A stretch of DNA of 64,000 nucleotides, taken from positions 1-64,000 of the forward strand of contig JAEULQ010000114.1 of NCBI GenBank assembly GCA_016792685.1, in the 5' to 3' direction. Of the stretch, positions 10,507 to 21,681 are shown piece after piece; within the stretch, counting starts at the first letter, position 1; each line of letters opens with the position of its first letter. Both the position numbers and the translations under genes were made by a program. The notes under the pieces are model-generated. The model worked only from the letters and a program-made list of their open reading frames with translations, was not told the origin of the DNA and made no database searches. Source of the DNA: Tabrizicola sp. Lineage in GTDB: Bacteria > Pseudomonadota > Alphaproteobacteria > Rhodobacterales > Rhodobacteraceae.

Positions 10507-11166
10507 TTACCGCGTAACCTCTGTCATCCGTTGGCGCACATAGTCGGAAACGGTCTGGATCATCGGCTTCATGTGGGCCTCTTCATCCTTGAAGAAGTGA
10601 TCCGCGCCTTCGATTTCGGTATGGGTGATGGTGATGCCCTTCTGCTCATGCAGCTTGTTGACCAAGGACTTGGTGTCCTTGGGCGGCGCTACCTTGTCGG
10701 CCGTGCCGTTGATGATCAGTCCCGAGGAGGGGCAGGGGGCAAGGAAGGAGAAGTCGTAAAGGTTGGCGGGGGGAGCCACCGAGATGAAACCGGTGATCTC
10801 GGGCCGCCGCATCAGAAGCTGCATGCCGATCCAGGCGCCGAAGGAGAAGCCCGCGACCCAGCATTGCTTGGAGTTCTGGTTCATCGCCTGCAGATAGTCG
10901 AGCGCGGAGGCCGCATCCGAAAGCTCGCCGATCCCCTGGTCATATTCGCCCTGGCTGCGCCCGACGCCGCGGAAGTTGAAGCGCAGGACGGTGAAGCCCA
11001 GGTTGTAGAAGGCATAGTGCAGGTTGTAGACAACCTTGTTGTTCATCGTCCCGCCATAGGCGGGGTGCGGATGCAGCACGATCGCGATCGGCGCGTCGCG
11101 GTCCTTCTGCGGGTGATAGCGGCCTTCCAGGCGTCCATCCGGACCGGCAAAGATAACCTCGGGCAT
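10507..11166 (-). CDS. Alpha/beta hydrolase (COG2945 type)
   Basis: 219 residues. It has the short single-domain alpha/beta hydrolase layout of COG2945: an HPHPAYGGTMNNKV block, RFNFRGVGRSQG, and the nucleophile elbow GFSFG with S108. It also has an NGTADKVAPP acid loop and a C-terminal GADHFF histidine. Family members act on small esters or peptides, and the physiological substrate is unknown. No signal peptide. First gene of a four-gene minus-strand group, divergent from the iscR operon. Confidence 0.85.
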   Translation of the reverse strand: MPEVIFAGPDGRLEGRYHPQKDRDAPIAIVLHPHPAYGGTMNNKVVYNLHYAFYNLGFTVLRFNFRGVGRSQGEYDQGIGELSDAASALDYLQAMNQNSKQCWVAGFSFGAWIGMQLLMRRPEITGFISVAPPANLYDFSFLAPCPSSGLIINGTADKVAPPKDTKSLVNKLHEQKGITITHTEIEGADHFFKDEEAHMKPMIQTVSDYVRQRMTEVTR

Positions 11167-11198
11167 TGGCCTCTTCTCATGCGGGAGCGCGCGGTTTC

Positions 11199-11234
11199 TT
11201 GACGCTTTCGCTCGGCTTTAATAGAACCATTCTA
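11199..11234 (+). promoter_or_regulatory. iscR-suf promoter with IscR-type (Iron-Rhodo-box-like) operator
   Basis: The -35 TTGACG (11199-11204) and -10 TAGAAC (11222-11227) are separated by 17 bp. The palindrome TAGAA-CCA-TTCTA (11222-11234) sits exactly on the -10 and start region. Binding there would block transcription. The motif resembles the Rhodobacterales Iron-Rhodo-box as I remember it. Autorepression by IscR is inferred. Confidence 0.6.
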
Positions 11235-11343
11235 AAGCGGCCATGGCCGACTTCTCGGGGCTTGACTGAGGTAATGTGCGCCGCGCGCGGCGTCAATGCG
11301 GTTGCACCCTCGGCTGGTCATGTCGCGACATCAGGAGGCGGAC

Positions 11344-11817
11344 ATGAAACTCTCGACCAAAGGGCGTTATGCCATGGTGGCCCTGGCCGATCTGGCACTG
11401 GCAGAGGCGAAGGCGGGGGGGGATGACCTGGTATCGCTGGCCGAAATCTCGCGGCGGCAGGACATCAGTCTGCCGTACCTGGAGCAGCTTTTCGTCAAGC
11501 TCCGTCGTGCGGGCCTGGTCGAGGCGGTGCGAGGGCCGGGTGGCGGTTACAAGCTGGCCAAGACCCCGGACGAAATCCGCATCTCCGATGTCATGCAGGC
11601 GGTCGAGGAGACGGTCGATGCGATGCATACCGGGGCAGGGGCTTCGGGCGCCGTGTCGGGTTCGCGCGCTCAGTCGCTGACCAACCGGCTGTGGGAAAGC
11701 CTGTCGGCCAATGTCTATGTCTTCCTGCATCAGGTGCGGCTGTCGGACGTGGTGAAGAACGACCTGACCCCTTGTCCGGCCGTGCCGCATCTTTTCCGCG
11801 TGGTGGATGAGGAATGA
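11344..11817 (+). CDS. iscR: Rrf2-family Fe-S regulator IscR, single-cysteine type
   Basis: 157 residues. The N-terminal winged helix is typical (MKLSTKGRYAMVALADLAL, ISLPYLEQLFVKLRRAGLV, GGGYKLAKTPDEI). Classical IscR holds its cluster with three closely spaced cysteines around residues 92-104. Here that region (HTGAGASGAVSGSRAQ) has none, and the only cysteine is C144 in TPCPAVP near the C-terminus. A single-cysteine IscR that still binds a cluster and represses Fe-S genes has been described in Rhodobacter sphaeroides, and this protein fits that type. The start at 11344 matches family N-termini and follows an AGGAGG site. First gene of the suf operon. Confidence 0.93.
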   Translation: MKLSTKGRYAMVALADLALAEAKAGGDDLVSLAEISRRQDISLPYLEQLFVKLRRAGLVEAVRGPGGGYKLAKTPDEIRISDVMQAVEETVDAMHTGAGASGAVSGSRAQSLTNRLWESLSANVYVFLHQVRLSDVVKNDLTPCPAVPHLFRVVDEE

Positions 11818-12881
11818 ACCGGCTCTACCTCGACTGGAACGCGACTGCGCCGCTGCGGCCCGAGGCGAAGGCCGCGATGGCCGGGGCGATGGAGGTCGTG
11901 GGCAACCCCTCCTCGGTCCATGCCGAGGGGCGGGCGGCGAAGGCGTTGATGGAACGTGCACGCGCGCAGGTGGCTGCGGCAGTGGGCTGCGCGCCTGACA
12001 ATGTGATCTTCACGTCTGGCGCGACCGAGGCGGCTTCGGTCCTGTCCCGGCTGCCGCAGGGCTATGACGTGCTGGTCGACCCGACCGCGCATGACTGCCT
12101 TTGGGCTCATTTCCGCAGCGGGGGCGGGGCGGAAAGCGGCCATACGCTGGCCTGGGGCCTGGCGAACAACGAGACAGGCATCATCACCGAGCCCAAGCGC
12201 GCGGCTGAAGGTGGCTGGGAATACTACAGCCGCCGCGCAGACTGGCTTTTGCTCGACATCGTGCAGGCAGTGGGCAAGGTGCCTTTCAGCTTCGCCTGGT
12301 CGGGGGCTGACATGGCCATCGTCTCGGCCCACAAGTTCGGCGGGCCGAAGGGCATCGGCGCATTGATCCTGCGCAGCGGGCTCGACATCCAGCCCTATGC
12401 GCTTGGCGGAGGCCAGGAGATGGGCCGCCGGGCGGGGACCGAGAACCTGATCGGCATCGCCGGGATGGGGGCCGCAGCCGAGGCCGCCGCGCGGGATCTG
12501 GCCAACGGGGTCTGGGACGAAGTGGCCGAAGTTAGAAATATTCTAGAATCGGAGTTGTCTGCCGGATCAAACAAGACTATTTCCGTCGGGAATGGGTTGC
12601 CCCGTTTGCCGAACACGCTTTGCCTGATCGCGCCCGGCTGGAAGGGCGAGACCCAGGTCATGGCGATGGACCTTGCCGGTTTCGCCGTCTCGGCGGGTTC
12701 GGCCTGTTCCTCAGGCAAGGTGCGGCCCAGCCGCGTCCTGACCGCGATGGGCTTTGACGAGGCCCTTGCAGCCCAGGCGATCCGGGTCTCGATCGGGCCT
12801 GGGGTGACGAAAGACGACGTGGGGCGGTTCGCCAAGACCTGGACCGCCGCCTATGCCAAGGCCCTTGCCCGGGCCGCCTGA
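11814..12881 (+). CDS. iscS: Cysteine desulfurase (NifS/IscS-like, class V aminotransferase fold)
   Basis: 355 residues. Takes sulfur from cysteine with PLP and holds it as a persulfide. The PLP lysine is K174 in [10 protein letters not shown]. The sulfur-carrying cysteine is C298 in [11 protein letters not shown], a group I (IscS/NifS) arrangement, unlike the SufS at the operon end. At 355 residues it is shorter than E. coli IscS (404). It overlaps iscR by 4 nt. The operon therefore has two desulfurases. A palindrome of the same class as the iscR operator lies inside this gene (12533-12545). Confidence 0.9.
   Translation: MNRLYLDWNATAPLRPEAKAAMAGAMEVVGNPSSVHAEGRAAKALMERARAQVAAAVGCAPDNVIFTSGATEAASVLSRLPQGYDVLVDPTAHDCLWAHFRSGGGAESGHTLAWGLANNETGIITEPKRAAEGGWEYYSRRADWLLLDIVQAVGKVPFSFAWSGADMAIVSAHKFGGPKGIGALILRSGLDIQPYALGGGQEMGRRAGTENLIGIAGMGAAAEAAARDLANGVWDEVAEVRNILESELSAGSNKTISVGNGLPRLPNTLCLIAPGWKGETQVMAMDLAGFAVSAGSACSSGKVRPSRVLTAMGFDEALAAQAIRVSIGPGVTKDDVGRFAKTWTAAYAKALARAA
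12533..12545. promoter_or_regulatory. Second TAGAA-N3-TTCTA palindrome, inside the cysteine desulfurase gene
   Basis: TAGAA-ATA-TTCTA has the same arms and spacing as the operator at 11222-11234. It is embedded in coding sequence about 350 bp upstream of sufB, within a locally A/T-rich patch. No good -35 is in register, so an internal promoter is not supported. Roadblock or auxiliary binding is possible. Confidence 0.35.
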
Positions 12882-12895
12882 TAAGGAAGACGCCG

Positions 12896-14418
<1,523 letters not shown>

Positions 14419-14419
<1 letters not shown>

Positions 14420-16089
14420 TGGCGAAGGCTGCGGCAAAGCGCCCGGCCAAGGATTTGGCCGGGGCTGCGTCGGTTTCGGCGCGGCCAGGGCCCCGCAAGG
14501 TCCTGTTTTCCGCAGTGAAGAACGAAGCTCCGTTCCTGCTGGAATGGATCGCCTATCACAAGGTCATCGGCTTCGATGAGATCGTGATCTGCTCCAACCC
14601 TTCCAATGACGGCACCGAAGAGCTTCTGGCCGCGCTTGCCGGGGCGGGGGAAATCCGGCATCTGCAGGTGACGCCCGGGCCGAAAATGGGCCCCCAGCGC
14701 GTGGCGTCCGAGACCTTTTCCCGCTTTGTCGGCTATCGCGAGGGCGACTGGTATCTCTGGCTCGATGCTGACGAATTCCTGAACGTCAAGGCCGGGGACC
14801 GCACCGTCGATGCGCTGATCAAGGTGCTTGGTCATAGGCAACTGGCGCCTGTATGCTGGCGCATTTTCGGATCCGGTCGCAACCCGCGGTTTCCGGGGCG
14901 TTTCATCGACCCGGCTTTTGCATTGGCCTCGGCGCCAGAATTCGCGGCCAACCTGGAACAGAAGACTCTGTTCCGGTATTCGCAGTCGACCCGCGGTTTT
15001 GCCATGTTCGGGATCAATCGTCCGCTTCTGGCCAAGGGTAACAGCTTGACGGCCGAAGATGTGATGGTCGGCAACGGTGGCCCGGCGCTGGCCAGCTTCA
15101 AGTACAATCAGCGCTGGTTGAGCGGTGTGGATTTCGGCAGGTCGGCCTGGGTCGACCCGAAGGAATTCGGCTGGCACCACGCCCAGATCAACCACTATGC
15201 CGTGCGCACGCCCGAGTTCTTTGCCTTGAAGCGTCTGCGCGGGCGGGGAATTCGCGCTGATGCGATCGGAGCTGCCAATCGACGGCACACCGAGGCTTTC
15301 TTCCACGAGCATGACCGCAACGAGGTCGAGGACCGCTCGATCCTGTTCTGGCAGGATCGGGTGACGGCCGAAATCGCGCGGCTCATGGGGTTAAAGGTTG
15401 TTGCGGATGCCGCTGAGCAGTCGGCCGCGCTGGTTGCGTCCCTGATCAAGGACCTGCCGGAGCCTGTTGTGCCCAGCGCCCCGGCCAAGCCGAGCAAAGC
15501 CCCCGATCCGCAAGCCGCGGAAGACCTTGCGCTAAAGATGCCGCCGGCGGAAGCGGCCCATCTGCGGCAGGCCTTTGCCAAAGCCTCGGTCATCCTGGAA
15601 TACGGCAGCGGTGGATCGACGATCGTGGCGGCCGAGGGTGGCCGGAGAGTCTTCAGTGTCGAAAGCGACAAGGCCTGGGCAGACCGGGTTCAGGCCGAGC
15701 TTGCGACGATCTCGGATCGGGCGCATGTCCATTATGCCGACGTCGGTGAGACCGGCGAGTGGGGCGCGCCGGTCAATGGGCGTGCGCACCGCCGCTTTCA
15801 CGCTTACGCGCTTTCGGTCTGGGACCGGCCGGACTTTGCCGAGCCTGATGTCGTCCTGATCGACGGCCGCTTCCGGGCCGCATGCCTTGTCGCCGTGCTG
15901 CTGCGGGCTCGGCGACCCACAACCGTGCTTTTCGACGACTACCGACGCCGGCGTTTCTACCACGGGGTTGAGAAGCTGGCCCGAAAGGAAGAACTGATCG
16001 GCAACATGGCCCGCTTCACCGTCACGCCTGGCCCGATCCCCCCCGACATGATGACACAGGCGATCGGCTGGTTCACCGACCCGCGCTGA
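14419..16089 (+). CDS. Fusion protein: GT2-like glycosyltransferase plus SAM-methyltransferase-like domain, inside the suf operon
   Basis: 556 residues. An N-terminal basic tail is followed by a GT-A-like domain (~25-330) with FSAVKNEAPFLLEWIAYHK, an SNPSNDGTEELL segment and a DAD-type motif near 115-117 (LWLDADEF). This matches the glycosyltransferase-2-like PF13704 type. A Pro/Ala/Lys linker (~345-375) leads to a C-terminal Rossmann-like domain starting about residue 390 (VILEYGSGGSTIVAAEGG, then VFSVESDKAW, then DVVLIDGRF), which resembles a class I methyltransferase. It lies between sufB and sufC with a 1-nt overlap to sufB. The role in Fe-S assembly is unknown and it may only share the transcript. 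No signal peptide. Confidence 0.75.
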
Positions 16090-16116
16090 TCGCGTCCGAA
16101 CTTCAGGAAGAGAAAA

Positions 16117-16871
<755 letters not shown>

Positions 16872-16872
<1 letters not shown>

Positions 16873-18167
16873 TGGGACTGCCGAAGGCAAAGGAAGACGC
16901 CCTCGCGGCGCGTCTTGAGGCATTGAGCCTGCCCACGGGCGGGGGCTGGCTTGCAACGGCCCGGGCCGAGGCCCTGGCACGCCTGAGCGAGATGGGCCTG
17001 CCCGCCCGGCGCGACGAATACTGGCGTTACACCGATCCGGCGAGCCTAAATGCCCCGGAGGCGCCGATTGCCCACCGCTTTGATGCCAGCGACGAAGCCC
17101 CACCCTTTGACGGTATGGACCGGCTGAAGATCGTCTTCGTCGATGGTGTCTTCGATCCTGCGGCCTCGGACGATCTGACGCTTTCCGGCGTGACAATCGA
17201 GCGTCTGTCTGCTGCCGGCGACAAGGACATCCACTGGGCAAAAGGGCTTTACGGCACTTTGGAAACGCGCGGCCAGACCCCGGTTGCGCGCCCCTTCGCG
17301 ACGTTGAACACCGCCTTCGCAACCGATGGTGTCGTGATCCATGTGACCGGCAAGGCCGCCAAACCGGTTTCTCTGGTTTATGTCCATGAATCAGAGACTT
17401 CCGATGCGATCCTTCATCACTGCGTGCGGCTTGAGGCCGGGGCTGAGCTGACGCTTCTGGAAAACGGCCCGGCTGCGGCGCGGTTTTCCAAGGTGATGGA
17501 AGTCGATATCGCCGATGGCGCGACCTTCCACCATATCCGTCTGCAGGGCCGCGACCACGAACGCCGCGCCGTGACGCATATCTTCGCCCGTCTGGGCGCC
17601 AAAGCCGAGATGCGGTCGTTTACGCTCACGGCCAATGGCCGCCTGACCCGCAATGAGGCGGTCATCGAACTGACCGGGGCCGAGGGCCGCGCGCATCTGG
17701 CCGGGGCGACGGTCGGTGACGGGGATTTCCATCACGATGATACGGTCTTCATCACTCATGCCGCCGAGGCCTGTGAAAGCCGCCAGGTGTTCAAGAAGGT
17801 GCTGATGAACGGCGCTACCGGGGTTTTCCAGGGCAAGATCCTGGTCAAGCCCGGCGCTCAGAAGACTGACGGTTACCAGATCAGCCAGTCGCTGCTGCTG
17901 GACGGGGACAGCCAGTTCCTGGCCAAGCCCGAGCTGGAAATCTATGCCGATGACGTGAAATGCAGCCACGGCTCGACCTCGGGGGCGATCGACGAGACGG
18001 CGCTGTTCTATCTGCAGTCGCGGGGCGTTCCGCGGGCATCGGCGCAGGCTCTTTTGGTGCTGGCCTTCCTGGCCGAAGCGATCGGCGAGATCGCCGACGA
18101 GGACATTGCCGAAGATATCCGTGGGCGGCTGGAACGTTGGCTCGCCCGGCACGGGGCGGAAGGATAA
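16872..18167 (+). CDS. sufD: Fe-S scaffold component SufD
   Basis: 431 residues, starting at the ATG that shares its A with the sufC TGA. The N-terminal helical part includes RRDEYWRYTD, the usual SufD entry motif. A beta-helix core follows, with FHHIRLQGRDHERRAV. The C-terminal block CSHGSTSGAIDETALFYLQSRGVP is diagnostic of SufB/SufD. It forms the scaffold with SufB and SufC. A longer in-frame ORF begins inside sufC, but its leader is out-of-frame sufC sequence and is not used. Confidence 0.97.
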
Positions 18168-18177
18168 GGGAGCGCGG

Positions 18178-18657
18178 ATGTCCGTCTCGACCGACCTTGT
18201 CAGGACCTGGTGGCGCCCGCGCGCCATCCTGCGCCAGCACCTTGCACGCGGGCGGTCCGAGCCTTTCGCGCTGTCGTTTCTGCTGATCTTCCTGACCCTG
18301 GCCTTCATCGGGCAATGGCCCGGGGCTGCCCGGGATGCCTTTCTGAATGGCGAGGCTTCGGCCTGGCCGCGCATCCTGCCCACGGCTTACGGTCTGCTTG
18401 CGGCCATTCCCTTTCTTTACGGCCTCGCTGCGCTTGGCCATCTGGCCGCGCGGGCCATGGGCGGGCAGGGCAGTTGGTACGGCGCGCGGCTTGCCCTGTT
18501 CTGGGCGCTGGCGACCGTCGGTCCGCTGATCCTGCTGCAGGGTCTCGTCTCGGGCATGATCGGCCCGGGACCGGCGCTTTCGGCCGTCACTTTGGTCGTG
18601 GGCCTGGCCTTCCTGTGGCTTTGGGCCACGCTCTTGCACGAGGCGGAACGCGGATGA
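18178..18657 (+). CDS. Yip1-like membrane protein, first of a pair
   Basis: 159 residues with about four transmembrane helices (FALSFLLIFLTLAFIG, LPTAYGLLAAIPFLYGLAAL, LALFWALATVGPLILLQGL, ALSAVTLVVGLAFLWLW). There is a paired feature GHLAARAMGGQGSWYGA in the middle. The gene after it carries the same central motif in the form HRVGRAFGGQGSFADA, so the two are distant paralogues. The fold is like the Yip1/DUF1282 membrane family. It starts 10 nt after sufD and overlaps the next gene by 4 nt. Role unknown. Confidence 0.7.
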   Translation: MSVSTDLVRTWWRPRAILRQHLARGRSEPFALSFLLIFLTLAFIGQWPGAARDAFLNGEASAWPRILPTAYGLLAAIPFLYGLAALGHLAARAMGGQGSWYGARLALFWALATVGPLILLQGLVSGMIGPGPALSAVTLVVGLAFLWLWATLLHEAERG

Positions 18658-19247
18658 GCCTGACCGACCGACTGATCGCCCTGGCGCGACTGACATTGCA
18701 GGAGCCCCGGCAGGCCACGCGGGTCCTGTTGTCGGAAGACGTGCCGATGCCTGCACGGACGGCCGGTCTGATGCTGGTCGCGGTCCTGTCAGCGGTCCTG
18801 GCCAGCCTGCAGCTTGGATTGACGGACCAGCCTCTGGACCCGTTCAGCGCCTTCATGCTGGCAAGCCCCTTCCGGGCGGCGGCTTTCCAGTGGTTCTTCC
18901 TTGCCCTGTCGGTCGTGCTGATCCATCGCGTCGGGCGGGCTTTCGGCGGGCAGGGCAGCTTTGCCGACGCGCTTCTGGTCGTCGTCTGGCTGCAGCTGCT
19001 GACCCTTGCGCTGCAGGTTCTGCAACTGGTGGCGACGCTCGTCGCGCCGTTCCTGGTCGGGATCATCGGCATTGGCGGCTTTGTTCTGTTCGTGTGGCTG
19101 ATGACGGCTTTCATTGCGGAATTGCATGGCTTTGCGTCGCGCGGGCTGGTCTTTCTGGGGATGATCCTGACAGCACTTGCCACCGGCTTGATCCTTGGCA
19201 TCGCCCTGATCTTCTTTCTCGGGCCGGAGGCCTTTGCGAATGTATGA
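18654..19247 (+). CDS. Yip1-family membrane protein, second of a pair
   Basis: 197 residues with an amphipathic N-terminal segment (LIALARLTLQEPRQATRVLL) typical of the bacterial Yip1 group. Five hydrophobic helices follow. The central RVGRAFGGQGSFADALLVVVWLQ resembles the motif in the gene just upstream. It overlaps that gene by 4 nt and overlaps sufS by 8 nt, so translation is coupled across sufD-sufS. Why two membrane proteins sit in the operon is unknown. Confidence 0.75.
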   Translation: MSLTDRLIALARLTLQEPRQATRVLLSEDVPMPARTAGLMLVAVLSAVLASLQLGLTDQPLDPFSAFMLASPFRAAAFQWFFLALSVVLIHRVGRAFGGQGSFADALLVVVWLQLLTLALQVLQLVATLVAPFLVGIIGIGGFVLFVWLMTAFIAELHGFASRGLVFLGMILTALATGLILGIALIFFLGPEAFANV

Positions 19248-20460
19248 CGTGCAGAGGATTCGCGGCGACTTTCCGATCCTGTCCCGGCAGGTGAACGGAA
19301 AGCCCTTGGTCTATCTTGATAACGGTGCTTCCGCGCAGAAGCCGCAGGTCGTCATCGACGCAGTGACAAAGGCCTATTCGCAGGAATATGCCAATGTCCA
19401 CCGCGGCCTGCATTTCCTGTCGAACCTCGCGACCGACAAATACGAAGCCACCCGGGGAATCATCGCCTGCTTTCTGAACGCGGCCAGTGAGGAAGAGATC
19501 GTCTTCAACTCCGGCACGACGGAAGGCATCAACCTCGTCTCGTACGCCTGGGCGGCCCCGCGCCTGCAGCCGGGCGATGAGATCGTGCTTTCGGTGATGG
19601 AACACCATGCCAACATCGTTCCCTGGCACTTCCTGCGCGAACGCCAGGGCGTGGTGCTGAAATGGGTCGAGGTGGACGCGAAGGGCGATCTTGACCCGCA
19701 AGCGGTCATTGATGCGATCACGCCCCGGACCCGGCTGATCGCCGTGACCCATATGTCAAACGTCCTTGGCACCGTGGTCGATGTCGCGGCGATCTGCCGT
19801 GGCGCGCGCGCGAAGGGCGTGCCGGTGCTGGTCGACGGAAGCCAGGCCGCCGTGCATATGCCGGTCGATGTGCAGGCCATCGGCTGCGATTTCTATGCGA
19901 TTACCGGTCACAAGCTTTACGGCCCCTCGGGTTCGGGCGCGATCTGGATTTCCCGCGACCGCCAGGCCGAGATGTGCCCCTTCCTGGGCGGCGGGGATAT
20001 GATCCGCGAGGTTACCCGGGACACCGTCACCTGGAACGACCCGCCGATGAAGTTCGAGGCCGGAACGCCGGGCATCGTCCAGCAGATCGGCCTTGGCGTG
20101 GCGCTGGATTATCTCATGGGTCTTGGGATGGAGAATATTGCCGCCCATGAACGCAGAATTCGCGATTATGCCCGTGAACGCCTGGCGGGGCTCAATTGGC
20201 TGAACGTGCAGGGGAATTCCGCGACGAAAGGGGCCATCTTTTCGTTCACGCTGGAAGGCGCTGCCCATGCGCATGACATCTCGACCATCCTGGACAAACG
20301 CGGCATCGCGGTCCGCGCGGGCACCCACTGCGCCATGCCCCTGATGGAGCATCTCGGGATCACCGCGTCCTGCCGTGCCTCGTTCGGGCTTTACAACACG
20401 GTCGAGGAAGTCGACGCGCTGGTCTCGGCGCTGGAGTTCTGCCACGAGCTGTTTGCCTGA
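19240..20460 (+). CDS. sufS: Cysteine desulfurase SufS
   Basis: 406 residues, group II (SufS/CsdA-like) class V aminotransferase fold. Motifs are YLDNGASAQKP, VHRGLHFLS, FNSGTTEGINLVSYAW, the PLP lysine in ITGHKLYGPSG, and the persulfide cysteine in RAGTHCAMPLMEHLG. This type normally needs a sulfur acceptor such as SufE or SufU. None is encoded in the window. The ATG at 19240 is preferred over a TTG two codons upstream. Last gene of the operon, followed after 9 nt by a hairpin. Confidence 0.96.
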   Translation: MYDVQRIRGDFPILSRQVNGKPLVYLDNGASAQKPQVVIDAVTKAYSQEYANVHRGLHFLSNLATDKYEATRGIIACFLNAASEEEIVFNSGTTEGINLVSYAWAAPRLQPGDEIVLSVMEHHANIVPWHFLRERQGVVLKWVEVDAKGDLDPQAVIDAITPRTRLIAVTHMSNVLGTVVDVAAICRGARAKGVPVLVDGSQAAVHMPVDVQAIGCDFYAITGHKLYGPSGSGAIWISRDRQAEMCPFLGGGDMIREVTRDTVTWNDPPMKFEAGTPGIVQQIGLGVALDYLMGLGMENIAAHERRIRDYARERLAGLNWLNVQGNSATKGAIFSFTLEGAAHAHDISTILDKRGIAVRAGTHCAMPLMEHLGITASCRASFGLYNTVEEVDALVSALEFCHELFA

Positions 20461-20468
20461 AGGCGGTG

Positions 20469-20488
20469 TGGCGGAGAAATCTCCGCCA
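20469..20488 (+). terminator. Hairpin after sufS
   Basis: A perfect 9-bp inverted repeat (TGGCGGAGA/TCTCCGCCA) begins 9 nt after the sufS stop. It lacks a clean T-run, so it may stabilise or attenuate the suf mRNA rather than terminate efficiently. Confidence 0.5.
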
Positions 20489-20558
20489 TTACGGAATTTC
20501 ATTGCGAGAATCACCCGATCTGTCTCTCATCAAAGGGGCAAAAGGGGGGGGGATCTCG

Positions 20559-21437
20559 ATGCGTATTTGTCTAACAAGCGTTATGTCATTCGGCCTTTCT
20601 ACCGCGGCTCTGGCCGGGGATGTCACGGTTCTGGACCCGGCGGCATTCTTTCCGGAAGGGCCGGTTGTCGTGGAAGGAAAGCTGTTTTACGCACAATACT
20701 CCGGCAATGTCGTCTCGGTCTGGGATGGAGCCGTGAAGACGGACATCTGGAAGGCTGAAGGATGTGGACCTTCTGCCGTGGTTCCGGTCGGCGAGAATTT
20801 CGGCATCACCTGCTATGACAACGGCAAGCTGGAAGTGATCGGCCGGGATGGAGGCAGCGTTGCAAGCTATGACAAGGATGCTGCCGGCGGCGCGTTGCTT
20901 GGCCCGAATGACGGCACGCCCGATGGCAGGGGCGGGGCTTGGTTCACACTTTCCGGACCCTGGACGCCGGGGCCGGTGGTGGGCCGCATCGTTCATCTCG
21001 CTGCGGACGGCACGCTGACAGAGGTCGCCAATGACCTGAATTATCCCAACGGGATTGTACTTGGCCCGGACGGCCGGCTTTATGTGAACGAAAGCTATGC
21101 CGGCACCGTGACCTCTTTCGCCGTGGCCGAGGATGGCAGCCTGTCTGATCGGGCAAGTTTTGTGCACCTCTATCAAATGGGCGAGGATCCCGGCGTCTTT
21201 CCGGACGGCATCAAGGTCGGGCCCAACGGCAACTTCTTCATAGGCCTGAATTCCGCGCCGGCAATCATCGAAGTCATTCCGGACGGCAGCAAGGTCGTGG
21301 CCAGGCACCTGTTTGAAACTCAGGGCACGCCGAACATGGCGTTCAGTGCCGACGGTGCCACGATGTATGTGATGGCGGTGGATAACGAAGCCGGCGCACC
21401 ATATGAGGGACGTGTTCTCTCCATGCCCTTGAAATAA
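20559..21437 (+). CDS. Secreted SMP-30/gluconolactonase-like beta-propeller protein
   Basis: 292 residues. A signal peptide (MRICLTSVMSFGLSTAALA) directs it to the periplasm. The mature part has repeated beta-propeller blades: ALLGPNDGTPDGRGGAWFT, NYPNGIVLGPDGRLYVNES, FPDGIKVGPNGNFFIGL and MAFSADGATMYV. The NDG and NGI-type residues of SMP-30/lactonase metal sites are present, but the substrate cannot be predicted. The start at 20559 is followed by the signal peptide. A run of nine G residues lies just upstream and provides the only ribosome-binding-like sequence. Likely monocistronic. Confidence 0.78.
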   Translation: MRICLTSVMSFGLSTAALAGDVTVLDPAAFFPEGPVVVEGKLFYAQYSGNVVSVWDGAVKTDIWKAEGCGPSAVVPVGENFGITCYDNGKLEVIGRDGGSVASYDKDAAGGALLGPNDGTPDGRGGAWFTLSGPWTPGPVVGRIVHLAADGTLTEVANDLNYPNGIVLGPDGRLYVNESYAGTVTSFAVAEDGSLSDRASFVHLYQMGEDPGVFPDGIKVGPNGNFFIGLNSAPAIIEVIPDGSKVVARHLFETQGTPNMAFSADGATMYVMAVDNEAGAPYEGRVLSMPLK

Positions 21438-21445
21438 CCGGGTTT

Positions 21446-21489
21446 CCGCCGCGATAACCTTGGGGGCTTTCCCGGTTTATCCGCGGCGG
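21446..21489 (+). terminator. Terminator-like hairpin after the SMP-30-like gene
   Basis: Arms CCGCCGCGATAA (21446-21457) and TTATCCGCGGCGG (21477-21489) pair with one bulged base, beginning 8 nt after the stop codon. It separates the protein gene from the tRNA. Confidence 0.5.
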
Positions 21490-21536
21490 GAGAATCCAGT
21501 TGCCTCTGGCGCGCCTTTCACCTAATGGGTGCGCAG

Positions 21537-21613
21537 GCACCCGTAGCTCAGCTGGATAGAGTGCTGCCCTCCGAAGGCAGAGGTCACAGGTTCGAATCCT
21601 GTCGGGTGCGCCA
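21537..21613 (+). tRNA. tRNA-Arg (anticodon CCG)
   Basis: A 77-nt cloverleaf. The acceptor stem is GCACCCG/CGGGTGC. The D-arm contains AGCTCAGCTGGATAGAGT. The anticodon stem is CTGCC/GGCAG with loop CTCCGAA, giving CCG (reads CGG). The T-arm loop is TTCGAAT. The discriminator G and an encoded CCA (21611-21613) complete it. No duplicated 3-prime end or integrase was noticed nearby. Confidence 0.96.
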
Positions 21614-21681
21614 GCCCCAACCGCTTTTCCGAACGCCGCACACTGGACATTCTTGTCCCGGCTGCGCGATACCTCGGGCAG

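Noticed and set aside
12510..12549. Internal promoter at the palindrome in the desulfurase gene
   Set aside because: TAGAAA could be a -10, but no -35 is in register, so only the palindrome is reported.
21537..21613. tRNA-Arg as an attachment site for an island
   Set aside because: No integrase and no repeated copy of the tRNA 3-prime end were noticed. Flanking genes look like core genes.
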